Made by a program: the position numbers and the translations under genes. DNA of 64,000 nucleotides, taken from Nematostella vectensis (Eukaryota; Cnidaria; Anthozoa; Actiniaria; Edwardsiidae). This document shows positions 22,701-34,303 of this stretch, one piece after another (positions within the stretch are counted from its first letter, which is position 1; each line of letters starts with the position of its first letter). The notes below the pieces were generated by a model. The model made no database searches. It was not told the DNA's origin and was given only the letters and a program-made list of their open reading frames with translations. The stretch is taken from NCBI RefSeq assembly GCF_932526225.1, contig NC_064039.1, positions 6,647,001-6,711,000 of the forward strand, in the 5' to 3' direction.

Positions 22701-23689
22701 TGCGACACTAACAAGCACTGGGAAAATAGCTAACCACAATAAAGAGCACCTATGTTGTAAAATGAAAAGAGCTTTGAAAACATGCTATCAAAACAAACTT
22801 GCGCAAAGCTTCTATGAAAACATGAAATGATAATAAAATTGCGTTTACATGTTCAACAGAAATTGCGCAAAGCTGTAATGTCGTTCCCTGTCAAGCCAGA
22901 ACTGTAATAGGGCTTTGAATTCCCTTCTATTAATTTTAAACCTCGTAACATAAGACAACTCGGAGAAGTAGTTATTCAGCGCATAAATATTCACAAATTA
23001 ACAGGGTTGTCGACTCATCAAAACCCGTCCAGCGAGCCGTGATTCTATCTTATCATAGCAGAGCAAAGTTTGAGATAACTTTTGACATGCACCGCATTAC
23101 AAACAAACGCTACGGAAGCGCTCAAGGGCGTAGGATAGTTAGCGAGGCTGATGTAATAAGAAATGCGGCGCCCCCCAAATTACGTTCACGTCAATTGCAA
23201 TTACGCTCAGTGATAGAGATAATGATCTAAATTAGCTTCAAGTACTGTGGCTTCGAGGTCCTTTGGTGCCACGGCTGAGAGATAATGTAATAAGAATGTT
23301 GAGTGTTACCTAGAGACTGACAGACTCTTACTTGAATGCCGATGCAATTAGGCCGATTTCGACTTGCGTTGTACTTGCTTATATGTCCTAATGAGAACCG
23401 AATTTAAATTAACCCTTAAAAAATCTATGGCTATGGCTATTTTTCAGGAGAAATGATAAGGATAAGGTGAACACGGGTCATTTAAAATATCCATACAAAC
23501 GTAATTCGCGAAACTAAAACGTAATCATGACAGTGATAAGGGAGCCCAGACAAACTGCTCTTTGTACTTAATTTGAGAGCGCGTGATTCAGGGACCAAGG
23601 ATTTTACAAGACTCCTTCTGTTGTTTTAACGTTTATCATATCCGACAACGTCAGACGAATGTAACGGAAGCAAAACTTGGTTTAGGCTG

Positions 23690-24010
23690 GTCGGAGTCTT
23701 GATTACCAGCCGTGCGCCTGACAAATTTTGGCTTGTGGTGGTACACCTCGCGTGGTGTTAGCACGTGTGTGTGTGGTAGTGTTTGGATGGGAATGGGAAG
23801 GGAGATGCCTGATATCTCTGACACACTGTGGCTATGTGGCTTGTGGTGGCACTCCACCTCTTCGCTAGCGTCGTGTTAGCAATGGATGGGGAGGGGGGGG
23901 GGCACACGTCTCTTGACAAATGTGGCTATGTTGTTCGAGGTGGTAAAGCACTTCTTCGATAGCGTCGTGCGTTAGCACGTGTGTGTGTGTGGCAGTGTTT
24001 CGATCGGAAG
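23690..24010. repeat. Degenerate tandem duplication with (TG)n
   Basis: GTTAGCACGTGTGTGTGTGG, a GTGTTT segment and TGTGGTGGT/CGAGGTGGT segments recur two to three times with substitutions and indels. Confidence 0.5.
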
Positions 24011-27000
24011 GGCAATCCTCTACTGATTTTGACCGACCATTTGTGTTTCTTTTACAAACTAATGCTAAACTTATCGCGTAAAAGCAATAATTTATAATCA
24101 ATTATTTCGCCTACCCTCAAGCAAGAGAGCCCATAGAGTTCGTGAAGAGGGTATATTTTTTATACTTGTGTGCTTGAGCGGCCTTGTACCTTAAAATCGT
24201 CTCTACTGATACACGATACGATTAGCAAGACCCTTACGGCCCCGCGCACTATACTACACTTATCAAACCGACGCTTTTCCGCCATTGAATAACTCACAAT
24301 ATGTCGACAATGTCGGTACATTTTTTCGGGGAGTAAAGCATTTCATACTCGAACATTACTGGGCTATCATCAAAGGAAACTTCCTGCCGTTGAATAACTC
24401 ACAATATCAACCTGCAGGTGCTATAACTCTGGAGTAATATTCCATGGGGAGTTAGGCATTCTGCAGTGCCGCTGGCCTGCGCCCACTTTACCGTGGGCGT
24501 CGATTGATCTAATAAGCATTACGAATCCGCATTTTACCGGAGAACAATATCATATAAATATGAAACCCTTAAAATAACGTGTGTCAGTGTGTCACGACGT
24601 GTGTCGTGTGTTTTTCTGTGTCCGTGTAAATGTAGTAAAATTTTAGAATTGGATATTTATTATCGGTGAAAATCTTCGAACAACGTTTTTGCGTAATAGA
24701 GACTCCCCCGTGCGCCAAGAATGTTTTAAAATGACCATGGCAACTCAAACCCGTTTCAAGGCCACCCCAGGCGGAGATACTGTAGAGTAGAACCGAGTAG
24801 ATAAGATTGATTCTCATTTTGACAATTGCTATGTACACAGTCTGCTATCCCTTGTTATAAGTGGAATCCACGCAAAGTTCAATCAAAGGCAGCGCTTTCT
24901 TTTCAGCTGGGTTGTCCGTCACTCGAAAAGATACAATCTCGCTAGAGATTGGTATAACTGATGGTGTTAAAACTATTTTTCAGTTTGTTAGAACTTTAAA
25001 AGGGCTATTTAGGTCCGAGAAAGCCATAAGCGTCGATTGCAAGATATATTTTTAGTAGGTCAATTAATTTTTTTCCTTATTTGATCCTGCGGAAGTTTGC
25101 CAACATGCTTATGAGTCTAGCGTAATTTAACAGGTTCCAAATAAAGTCAAATCTCTCTGTCACCAGTGACTATGGAATGTGGCTGCCGTTGACATCCAAA
25201 TAGATCTTGCTACCTCTGCAAGGGATTGTATCATTGAATATCGAACGTCGACCAATCAAATACTTATAAACCGGTGGATAACAAATGCAAAGGTTACGTA
25301 TACGACAGCTTCGCGACAGTCAGTGACGAATTATTGCAGAGGTGGCAAAAAATCGCGCATGGTTTTCAAAGTGGGAGTGTCGAGCGGAAAAAGACGTTAA
25401 ACACAACAACGGACTCGAACTTAACTTTAAGATTAATAAGCCTGTTAAAAAGAATATATGTTTTTAGAGAATGTACTGATTAAACTCGGCTAGCTTCTAT
25501 CGTCAACAAACGCCGGTAAATTTGTCGAGACAGCCGTTACCTTCGTTGAGCCGGTGGTTTATTGAGAACTGTCTTTATTGAGAACTGTCTTAAGTAAAAA
25601 TAGTATTCAAATTATGTTTACTGAATGTCAGGCAGATCTTTTTGATAGTTTTTTTTGTAATGTTCCAATCAAACAATGAGCTTTCAAAGGCGGGAGAAAG
25701 GAAACGGAACTCGAAGCTTGGGAGAAAACAAAGCGCAAGCGAAGTTGTGCTTGCGTGCAAACCTCAGGAAATCTAGAATCCCAATCTGCAAGTAATCATA
25801 ACTTGGTTATTTCTGTTGGTTAGAATAATTATTGTGAATAACAGAAATAGAATCAGTTAAGGAAATGACACGAAGTGCCAGGAAATTGAGAGATGCGAAG
25901 GAGAGCATTCACCGGAACAGAAGCAATTCAAAATCACTGTGATCGTTGTGGGGTTTTAACCGCGCTATAGAAATCGCAACCACTATCAAAGACGCGAACT
26001 CACGAACTAGATAACTCACCATTCCATTGACTTAACACTCGAAACTATTCTATAAGCACTTTCTCTTGACACTATGTTAACCGCAAAAGAATTAGGAGAG
26101 CTCAGCCAAGGACTATTCAGTTCCGTTGCACGGCCCCACCTCAACCCGGTGAGGATACTAATTTGCGCAAATTACACGCGCGTGTTTCAGCATCTTAGGA
26201 TGTCGGGTTTTTTTTTCTGGGAACTTCCAAGCAACAAATAAAGATCTAAAATGATGCAAGGGAGGAATGGTAGTTATTGCTGCCCGCAAATTGTAGATTA
26301 GATGAATCGTTGCTATCAAAGCGAGAATTTTCCGTGCGGAGTAGAACTTTCGTCCCATGCTTTTGGTGGGTAAATCTTATCGTAAAAAGAGATGAAAGTC
26401 CAGTTTGCGAAAATAAAGATAGCAATTGAACATGTGCGTGTTGACCACGGTGATCATTTTTTGGATAAAAGAAAGGCCTGTGTTGGTGAACGTTTCGCGA
26501 GCGTCACAAGACAAAAAAAAAAGAGTTCGATGATAAATGGGAAAATATTTGTCAGCACTTAAGTCGTAAATGTGATTGTATTTTTTTCTCTCGCTAAGTT
26601 ACAGATGAGGCTATTGATAGAAAGCTCTTGTATTATGTAGTGAAGTGGGTGATCAAGATGCCTGGAAAGATCAGGAAAAAAAATTTGTTTACATCGGGAG
26701 ATGCTTACTTCGCAATCACCGGCGTCAATTAGAAGAGTCCGGTAACACTAAGAACATAACTTTTTGAGCACGTTTCTAAGTATGTAGTCATGTGGCTATA
26801 AGGCACACTGACAGAGCACAGGAAACGAGCGATCATATGATCCCGGTTTCACCACTTTAGACATGTACAACACAAGTCCTTCAAGCTAGCTAGCGACCGC
26901 CTATTTCCGCTTGTGCCGGAAAGACCTATCCGAGGAGCGTGACTCTCCTAAACTCAATCAAAAATGCTCGTAGGGCAACAGCCCAAAAACAATCCTTCGA

Positions 27001-27886
27001 GGTCAAAACTGCCAATGTATGTCGTATAATTGTCGTACATAAACTGACTTGAGTCTCAAGTAAGGCTGGCGGGTAGGTCAGGGATCGCCGCACGACATAC
27101 ATACATACACCGGCTCAATATACTCTCTGATGGGCTATAATTAAACAGTTGAACAGCGCAATCTGCATAAACAAACTTTCTTTAATTTCTACTTTCATAT
27201 TATACATAATATACTCTAATACTTCGGAATTTTTGCTTGTATATAATGGTTTGTCTTCTGGTATGCTCTTGAACATGGTAGTCATGAGAATTATCATAAA
27301 TATATAAAGATTATTTCTTGGATAAATTACAGCCTGGATAAGTTAACCTTTGATACAGGAATATGTATTTACAAATACCTTGAAATCCATTTACGCTATA
27401 GGCAAGGAGCAATGATTATTTTTTAAATCTTCGCACAAAAAGGTAGAATCGGTTAGTGACTTCACGAGGCATAGAAACCGGCTTTTGTTGTTTGCGTGAA
27501 AACCAGCAAAATAGAGTTAATCTGCCTTTTGAGCGATGTTTCAATAGGATATAACAATCAAGTTTCATAGCTTGCCATCTTCGGTAATTATGTCTGCAAT
27601 TCAAATTCGGCTCGTTTGTTTCACTGAGCGCAGTGTAAATAAAATTTCAATCTACCATTTCTTTGGATAAATAAAATTTTGACATGTTGTATCGGTGTGT
27701 CGACAAGCCCACGACTTCATTTGGACAGATCGCTTGGCCAACAAAACGAAAAATATTAAATTATACATGGGCAGTCAACCTCAATCTCTGGTCGATACAA
27801 AAATATACACTTATCAAAACTGTAACTGAACAGCCCCTAACAATAATTTCTATTTCTATTTTATAAAAATTACCGCGATCTCTGAC

Positions 27887-28813
27887 TTATGAAGTCAATT
27901 TTTCTTTCCGCTTTTGTTTGCGGGTCTTCTTGTATTTACACGAGGAGCAGGCTTTACGGCAGCCAGCAACGGGTAAATAACACCATATACAGGGCATAAG
28001 AAGTGCCAGTACCCCTAGACATCCCCATCGCGGGACACAGGCAGGACCCGTGCAAGAACAGGGCTCATCTGCCATGCTCCCTTCATCTTCACTGTCTTTC
28101 GTACAATGATAAAATAGTCCCTTCACACAGCACATGCACGTTGCATAGTCTACTACCTCCTCAGAATCAAACCCGCACACTTTTCCACTAGCGCGAGTTT
28201 CACACTCTTCGTCAGCCCACTTCGACTTCTCCTCGGCAACACCCGAGACCAACTTAGTGGTAGGCAAAGAAGTTATATATTTCGGGTTAACCTCGACTTT
28301 CCAGGGTTTCGGCGCAGTTTGAGTCTCCTGGAGCCGTTTTTCAAGGGTAGGAGGCTTTTTAAAGTCACTACACAAGTTTTTGTCGTATTTGAGTAGGGGC
28401 GTTTTGACCTGTTTTCGCGGCGGTAGAGGCGGCGGAGATCTGGCGAGTGGTGAAAGCTCACAGTACTGGTCATCCTCGCTATCTATAGTTAGCGGTGGAC
28501 TGAGACCCCGAGAATCGCCCACAGTCTTGTCCAATGACGTCTTCTTCGCACAATCCGATACCCACACGGGGACTTTTTGGTGAATATTATGTTTTCGAAG
28601 TTGCTTGAACAATTTCGGGTCAATAATTTTAAAGTTTTTCCCGCGACCTATAACAAACGGATAATATTCCTCGTTCCCGTCGTCGCTACCCGCACTTGAG
28701 TACGACATAAAGTCCGAACAGTTCCTCACCCTCGGTAGAGTTTGAACCGAAGTGTAAAAATCATAATTCCTCGGCGCTGACTGAGGAATCCCTTTTAGTC
28801 GTTCACTCTTCAT
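27887..28813 (-). CDS. SPRY: Sprouty family protein (receptor tyrosine kinase signalling antagonist)
   Basis: A 308-residue single-exon gene, a normal length for Sprouty. The C-terminal Sprouty domain (about 219-295) is unmistakable: VVDYATCMCCVKGLFYHC (220-237), ADEPCSC (248-254), PRW (261-263) and LMPCIWCYLPVAGC (272-285), followed by a Lys/Arg-rich tail. Sproutys sit at membranes through this domain and damp Ras/MAPK signalling from FGF receptors. Residues 126-134 (SPPPLPPRK) are a likely SH3 ligand. NEEYY (47-51) could be the tyrosine site regulated in other Sproutys, but the match is weak. Odd point: the first half of the Cys-rich domain is reduced, with few of the usual cysteines. Spred proteins share the domain but carry an N-terminal EVH1 domain, absent here. 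The ATG is the first in the frame. Confidence 0.93.
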   Translation of the reverse strand: MKSERLKGIPQSAPRNYDFYTSVQTLPRVRNCSDFMSYSSAGSDDGNEEYYPFVIGRGKNFKIIDPKLFKQLRKHNIHQKVPVWVSDCAKKTSLDKTVGDSRGLSPPLTIDSEDDQYCELSPLARSPPPLPPRKQVKTPLLKYDKNLCSDFKKPPTLEKRLQETQTAPKPWKVEVNPKYITSLPTTKLVSGVAEEKSKWADEECETRASGKVCGFDSEEVVDYATCMCCVKGLFYHCTKDSEDEGSMADEPCSCTGPACVPRWGCLGVLALLMPCIWCYLPVAGCRKACSSCKYKKTRKQKRKEKLTS

Positions 28814-28926
28814 TTGAAGGCAGTGTGGCGGAGTACGCTTGCCGTGTTACCTGTTTGACGGTCATTCAGTTCTGGCCGACTTCATGCGGAAACGAGTTCT
28901 ATAAGCCGAGGCAACACGTCGACTTA

Positions 28927-28972
28927 CTTTATAGGAGAGGGTTTCCTTAGATGGTGTGCAACTTCCGATTGG
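28927..28972 (-). promoter_or_regulatory. Sprouty core promoter: TATA-like box, CCAAT and ETS site
   Basis: On the gene's strand CTATAAAG lies at 28934-28927, about 115 bp before the start codon. CCAATCGGAAGT at 28972-28961 is a CCAAT box run into an ETS core CGGAAGT. Two further ETS cores occur at 29437-29444 and 29705-29712. Confidence 0.45.
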
Positions 28973-30461
28973 CGGACTTGCGAAATACGTTCCTTTTATC
29001 TAGAGTTCACAATCGTCGGTCTGTAAACCAACCACTTATTCCGCGAGCCCTAACGACACACTGATGGTGAACCCACTGTGGTCTACTGAGATATCGCAAG
29101 GAAATCAAGTCACCTCCGTCAATGCGCGCGATCTTGAAGTTCGAATTGTGTCCACAAACACTGATATATGCTTGAAACAGCCCACGACAGACGACTTGTC
29201 AATATGTTCACTTGTATAAACTTTTTTCAGGTACTTTCATAAGGTGGCCGTGAAGCGGAGAGATTAGTTGATAGCACGGCGCATCAGAGCGTCGAAAACC
29301 ACGATAGGCCTCGCGCTTGTGGTGTGTTGTTTGAGAAGTGTATTTGGCCGAACTGATTGACTCTATTGTAATTCAACCTTCGAGCCCTTCTAGTGATAAA
29401 CTGAAGCTCAGCGGAAGCGATGGAATGCCCAAAGACACTTCCGGCAGAACGATTATGGCTCGTCAATTTGACGTCACTTGAAGCAACTCGTAACCTCGCA
29501 AATGGTTCCCCTCCTGCTTGCCACGCGTAGAAAAATGCTGCTCGCACGGGCAGATTCGCTTAGCTTCGACGAGAACCGAGCCCGACACAGTGAAACAGCA
29601 CAAGATAGCCTTCATAATCCGTGTCAACTTAGCCTTGATGTTAATTCCTCCATCGGTGAAATTAAGATGCAAATGATGTCCTTACACAAACAAGGGACAA
29701 AAGAACGGAAGTTCCCACCCCGTTGTCGGTGACAACCGGCAGTAAAGTATTATATGTGATTGGTTAATCAACTCGAACACTGAAAATGAACTCAACTGCC
29801 CTCTTGGGAATAGCCGATATTTGCACCGGCGGTTAGATAAAAAGCCGAGGAGAAAAAGTCTAAACAGTAAGAGGGGTGCGAATTTTACAAGAGGAACAAT
29901 TCAGCTAAAATGAGCAATGAATTTTGTATCATCATTTTCAAAGAGTGTAGTCAAGCAAAGCCTACTAATTGCGAGTGATCAAGTCGTATTTTTGTTGAAA
30001 GTCAGAGCCGGCCTATCGGTTACACATCGCGCTTAGGGTTACACTTTGCGGTTTTCCTAATGAGCAAATGGATTAATTCTAATAGGCGACTCGAGGTGAT
30101 GAAAAGAATACATGAATATTTCACACAATTTTGCTCCCATTTTGCCCAGAAGGATACTTTTGACGGGACACGCAGTTGAGTTATGGCTGATCACGACCGC
30201 ATTTTGGCCACGGGCTGTTTTATAAACTAATCCCGGACCTAACACCGGATTATTTTTCGCTTTAAAAAATCGTAATTTCCTGCTTTAGTAGTCTCCCTTT
30301 GGTCTTTCAGGGTGTCTCTTTTCCCGGCAAACTCGGCGGTGAGGTGGAGAATTTAGTACGAATTTGCTCTGCGTGAACTTAAGGCTAGAGAAGGATCGAT
30401 TCCTCGGAAGATAAATCGCTTATTTCACCCACGAGTGAATATATCTTATTAAAAACACATC

Positions 30462-31028
30462 AGCTCATGTGAATCACGTAGACAAATAACATAATATTAT
30501 GAAAAAATGGAAACGATTATTATAACATATTTAAAAAAATCCGTTTTATATTACCTTACACATAACAGGTTTGCCCGTAAAGACCGTTTTATCGTATCGG
30601 AATCTTTTTTTATCGTATAGTTAAAGAATGTCGAACAGCTTGGTTAAAATAGCTCATGTGAATCACGTAGACAAATAGCATAATATTAGGAAAAAATGGA
30701 AACGATTATTATAACATATATAAAAAAATCAATTTTATATTACCTTACACATAACAGGTTTGCCCGTAAAGACCGTTTTATCGTATCGGAATCTTTTTTT
30801 ATCGTATAGTTAAAGAATGTCGAACAGCTTGGTTAAAATAGCTCATGTGAATCACGTAGACAAATAGCATAATATTAGGAAAAAATGGAAACGATTATTA
30901 TAACATATTTAAAAAAATCAATTTTATATTACCTTACACATAACAGGTTTGCCCGTAAAGACCGTTTTATCGTATCGGAATCTTTTTTTATCGTATAGTT
31001 AAAGAATGTCGAACAGCTTGGTTAAAAT
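30462..31028. repeat. 189-bp unit in three near-identical tandem copies
   Basis: AGCTCATGTGAATCACGTAG begins copies at 30462, 30651 and 30840. The copies differ at only a handful of positions, implying recent amplification. They contain no open frame of note. Confidence 0.95.
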
Positions 31029-31894
31029 AGAGAAGTATACTAGAAAAAAAAACAAGACACAGTCAAATACTTGATTTGCGATATTTGATTCCGAGTCTCT
31101 CCGTTACTCGCTTGAATTAGCAGATGAAAATGGTGTTTTTTGTGTGGGTGCGTAATAAAGGCGGCGTTAGTGTTCGTCAGCTTCGATGAAAAAGAATTCC
31201 CGTCACGCCAACTGATGTTCAAGGTTTTCAAGGTGATACAACAAGAGATTATACACGCTGAAACTTAACCGATGGAGATCAAATGATTGGAAAATCCTTT
31301 TTCGTTAACAGTTTACGAAGCTTTTTAAAAAAGCTGATATGAGCCCACGGAAGGGGAGAGGATTGGGGGCAGTTATCACACATAAGACATTTATCTTTGA
31401 AAGATAATCAGATAATGGGGAAAGGGCGCGTGTTACAACCATTGAAGATATTCAATGGTTCTTCATGAATCAACCCGTTTGGACCCTATTAACCAATAAA
31501 GCTGGAAACACAAACAATATTCAAGATGCAACATAGAGCGCACGGGGGGGGGGGAGAGGATTAATAGTGTGTGGCCGTATTAGGGTATACTGAGCAAGTG
31601 AGATGAATACATGTTTCGCTGCGACTATCTTTATGGGCGGCAATCGGCATTTTCGTCCATGTTTCCTGTTTTCTGCTTACATATGCCCATATAAGGAAAT
31701 CACAACACCGTGGTGACTACGTTTTTTAATTGGTAAACTTCGCCGTATTTTCGTGAACGACCTATATATAGATTTCTTATTAGAACCAGTGATAGCTTTA
31801 TTTCTCACTTCGCTATTAATTCTTGAGAACAAAAGTAACTGTTTCGTGCAACCATATATCAACCTAGAACAGGGCATTTGATTCCCATTTTGTG

Positions 31895-32155
31895 CAAACA
31901 GAGATGCATATAACCAAGAGAACAGAATGAACGTGTGAAATAACTGTTTCGTGCAAACAGAGACGCATTTAACCAAGAACAGGATGAACGTATTTCGGTT
32001 TAGTTTCCTCTCGTATTCCGTGACGAGTGACCAGCATGCTGAGACTGGGCCGTTTCCGCGGAAATCCACAGCTCACACAATTATCCTGTCTCGCTATTTG
32101 TCAGGGGCGCCACAACTCACACAATTATCCTGTCTCGCTATTTGTCAGGGGCGCG
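31895..32155. repeat. Two local direct duplications
   Basis: A ~70-bp segment with GTTTCGTGCAAACAGAGA is duplicated at about 31895-31985. A 43-bp segment with CTCACACAATTATCCTGTCT is duplicated at 32070-32155. Confidence 0.7.
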
Positions 32156-34221
32156 CCCGCAAACAGAGGTGTACCCGCATAGACCGGTTTCAGCCCAAGG
32201 GGAACCTAAAGAGTATCCCTCAAAGAAAAGTAGTGTAAAAAGATGCACAGGAATGCATCTCTTTGTGGTTCTTCACTAATTTACCCTAAACAGAGGCAGG
32301 TTACGATTCTCAAGATATGTTTTCCTATTTCTTATATGAATTCTATTTTTGATGTCAACAGGAACTGTAGGGCTAGAATTTCATGCCACGAGACCGGGTC
32401 GATTATTTAAGTTCGGATGTTTTTTGTTTGTCATCTGTGGTCAAGATAAGAGAAGTACGAAACACTCAAGAAGTCTTGACGTTCAAGTATTGGTAAACAG
32501 CACTAGTTCGAGATAAACTAAAAGAAGCTAGAAAAAAGCGCCTGTTTTTGTTATCGTGAACTAAGAAAATATATACATATATATTTAGAAGCCGCCTAAA
32601 AATGATTATCGTTTTCAATTGTTAATTCGGCAAACAAAATGAAATAAATTACAGGTTTGTTTTAGACTGGGAAAAAATGTATTCTCAGCTTCCCCATGGC
32701 TCGTTGCTTTAGCGTTTCCTTTTGAATTTCCTTGTGAATAAATTCGAACCATTTTGCTATATCAGGACTAGATTATTGTTGCCCCTTCACGGACCTTTCG
32801 CTACGGCGCATGCGTAACGATGTTAGGCATTCTGTGCGGTCGCGAAAAAAAAAAAAGGACACAAAATAATACCCTGAAGCAAGTCATGTTAAAAAGGCAC
32901 AGGATATGGTCAATGCAAAGTTGATATCAAATAAAAGAAATAACTAGGCCGCAGTTATAATCCTTTTCGTTTCTATCATAGATATGCATGAGAAGTTCAC
33001 CAGTTCTATAAAGCGTCCCAGCGGAACAAGCCAAAATAATAATAAAAAGTTCGGGCTGACAAGCAATGACCTTATCATCTCGTAACCACTCAACAACCGC
33101 CAAGAGGTGTCGTACGACTGTTATGTTTAACGATAACTTTTGCGCCACTCTATAGACGACACTGCTGGGTGGGGATAGGAAGCACACATTCGTATAATGA
33201 AACATAATCTAAAATACAGACGTATGTCAGAATAGCATAAAATAGCATACTCTTGAACACTTTTAAACACTTGAACAATCATTATTCGCTGCCAAAGAAA
33301 CATTCAGACGCCTTGGCCAATATGTGGCGCTAAGCTGCCTTGGCATGCCAGTAGTGATCGGTTTTGTGTGAAAAATAATGATATAGTTCAATTTGCCCCA
33401 CATTCAGCACTTGCCTCGGATAAAGTCCTGGTTTTATAATAATTAATTAAAAAAACATAACTAGAAAGCTGCTTTTGTCCGAATTTTAGTGTAAAGGTTT
33501 TGGGGGTAAAAAAATGGGTCATTCTTTATAAGTGATTTCCTAATACAAAACTCAATAAATATATTCAAAAGAAAGCGCTTGGATATTCCCAACAAAGGTG
33601 GCTTGTTTTGGAATAGATATTAGTTTAATTCAGCAAAACATAGGGTTATTTCGGACTGCCGGACCGTTAGTTTTTAGGACCCCATCCAGCTGCCGGGCAT
33701 CTAGTCACTGCGAATAAAAAGGTTGAGCTCGCCAAATAACCAGGAATGAATATAACCAATTAAACGTCGCTACGAAGTGATCGCACAACGCATAGAATGA
33801 AACATGTTACCTAAGAAAAAATGTTTGTACTGCGATAAAACAACACACATATTTGGCTGTGCAACCACCGTTTAGCGTGCTGTTGCAACAAGCGAATCCG
33901 GTTTTCGAAACGAGAGATCGAGAGAGGGATTGTTTTGGCGCCGGGTAGACTGAACAACCGGATATCAAGGCAAGCCAGCGCGAGATACCGAAAGACAAGC
34001 CAGGAAATCCGAGAGATGACAAAAGGGTTGAAAAATAACAAATATGTCGAAGAATCAAAATCAAATTATGAAAACATTTGAGGATAAAAGCAAGAAAACA
34101 GTTGATTTGATGCTTATCTGCCTTCGTCCCCCCCTCCCCTCCACATCTAGCAATCCATTCTCCCCCCCCTGCCTATATTATAGTCAAATAGACATTAGAG
34201 TACTGTCGCGTAAACAGCGAC

Positions 34222-34303
34222 AGCATTGCTGAAACACAGCACTACACTGTGACGTTTGTACGTTATTTGTTGGACGGTGCTGTGATTATGTAACAGCAAT
34301 GCT
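34222..34303. other. 82-nt imperfect inverted repeat (hairpin)
   Basis: AGCATTGCTG (34222-34231) pairs with CAGCAATGCT (34294-34303). CACAGCAC (34235-34242) pairs with GTGCTGTG (34277-34284). The stem is broken by a 3/9-nt asymmetric internal loop and capped by a 34-nt loop. Function unknown. Confidence 0.55.

Larger units (their letters stand above)
17801..27886. other. Gene-poor interval between FGF and Sprouty
   Basis: No coding gene is supportable over about 10 kb. I see a G-quadruplex motif at 18743-18767, a pogo-like element at 19296-19431, short tandem arrays at 19500-19710, a degenerate GTGTGTG-containing duplication at 23690-24010, and isolated AT-rich frames without family resemblance. 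Distal enhancers for either neighbour could lie here. Confidence 0.5.

Noticed and set aside
31677-32069. 130-codon - strand frame
   Set aside because: It overlaps duplicated non-coding segments and the duplicated stretches show in the translation.
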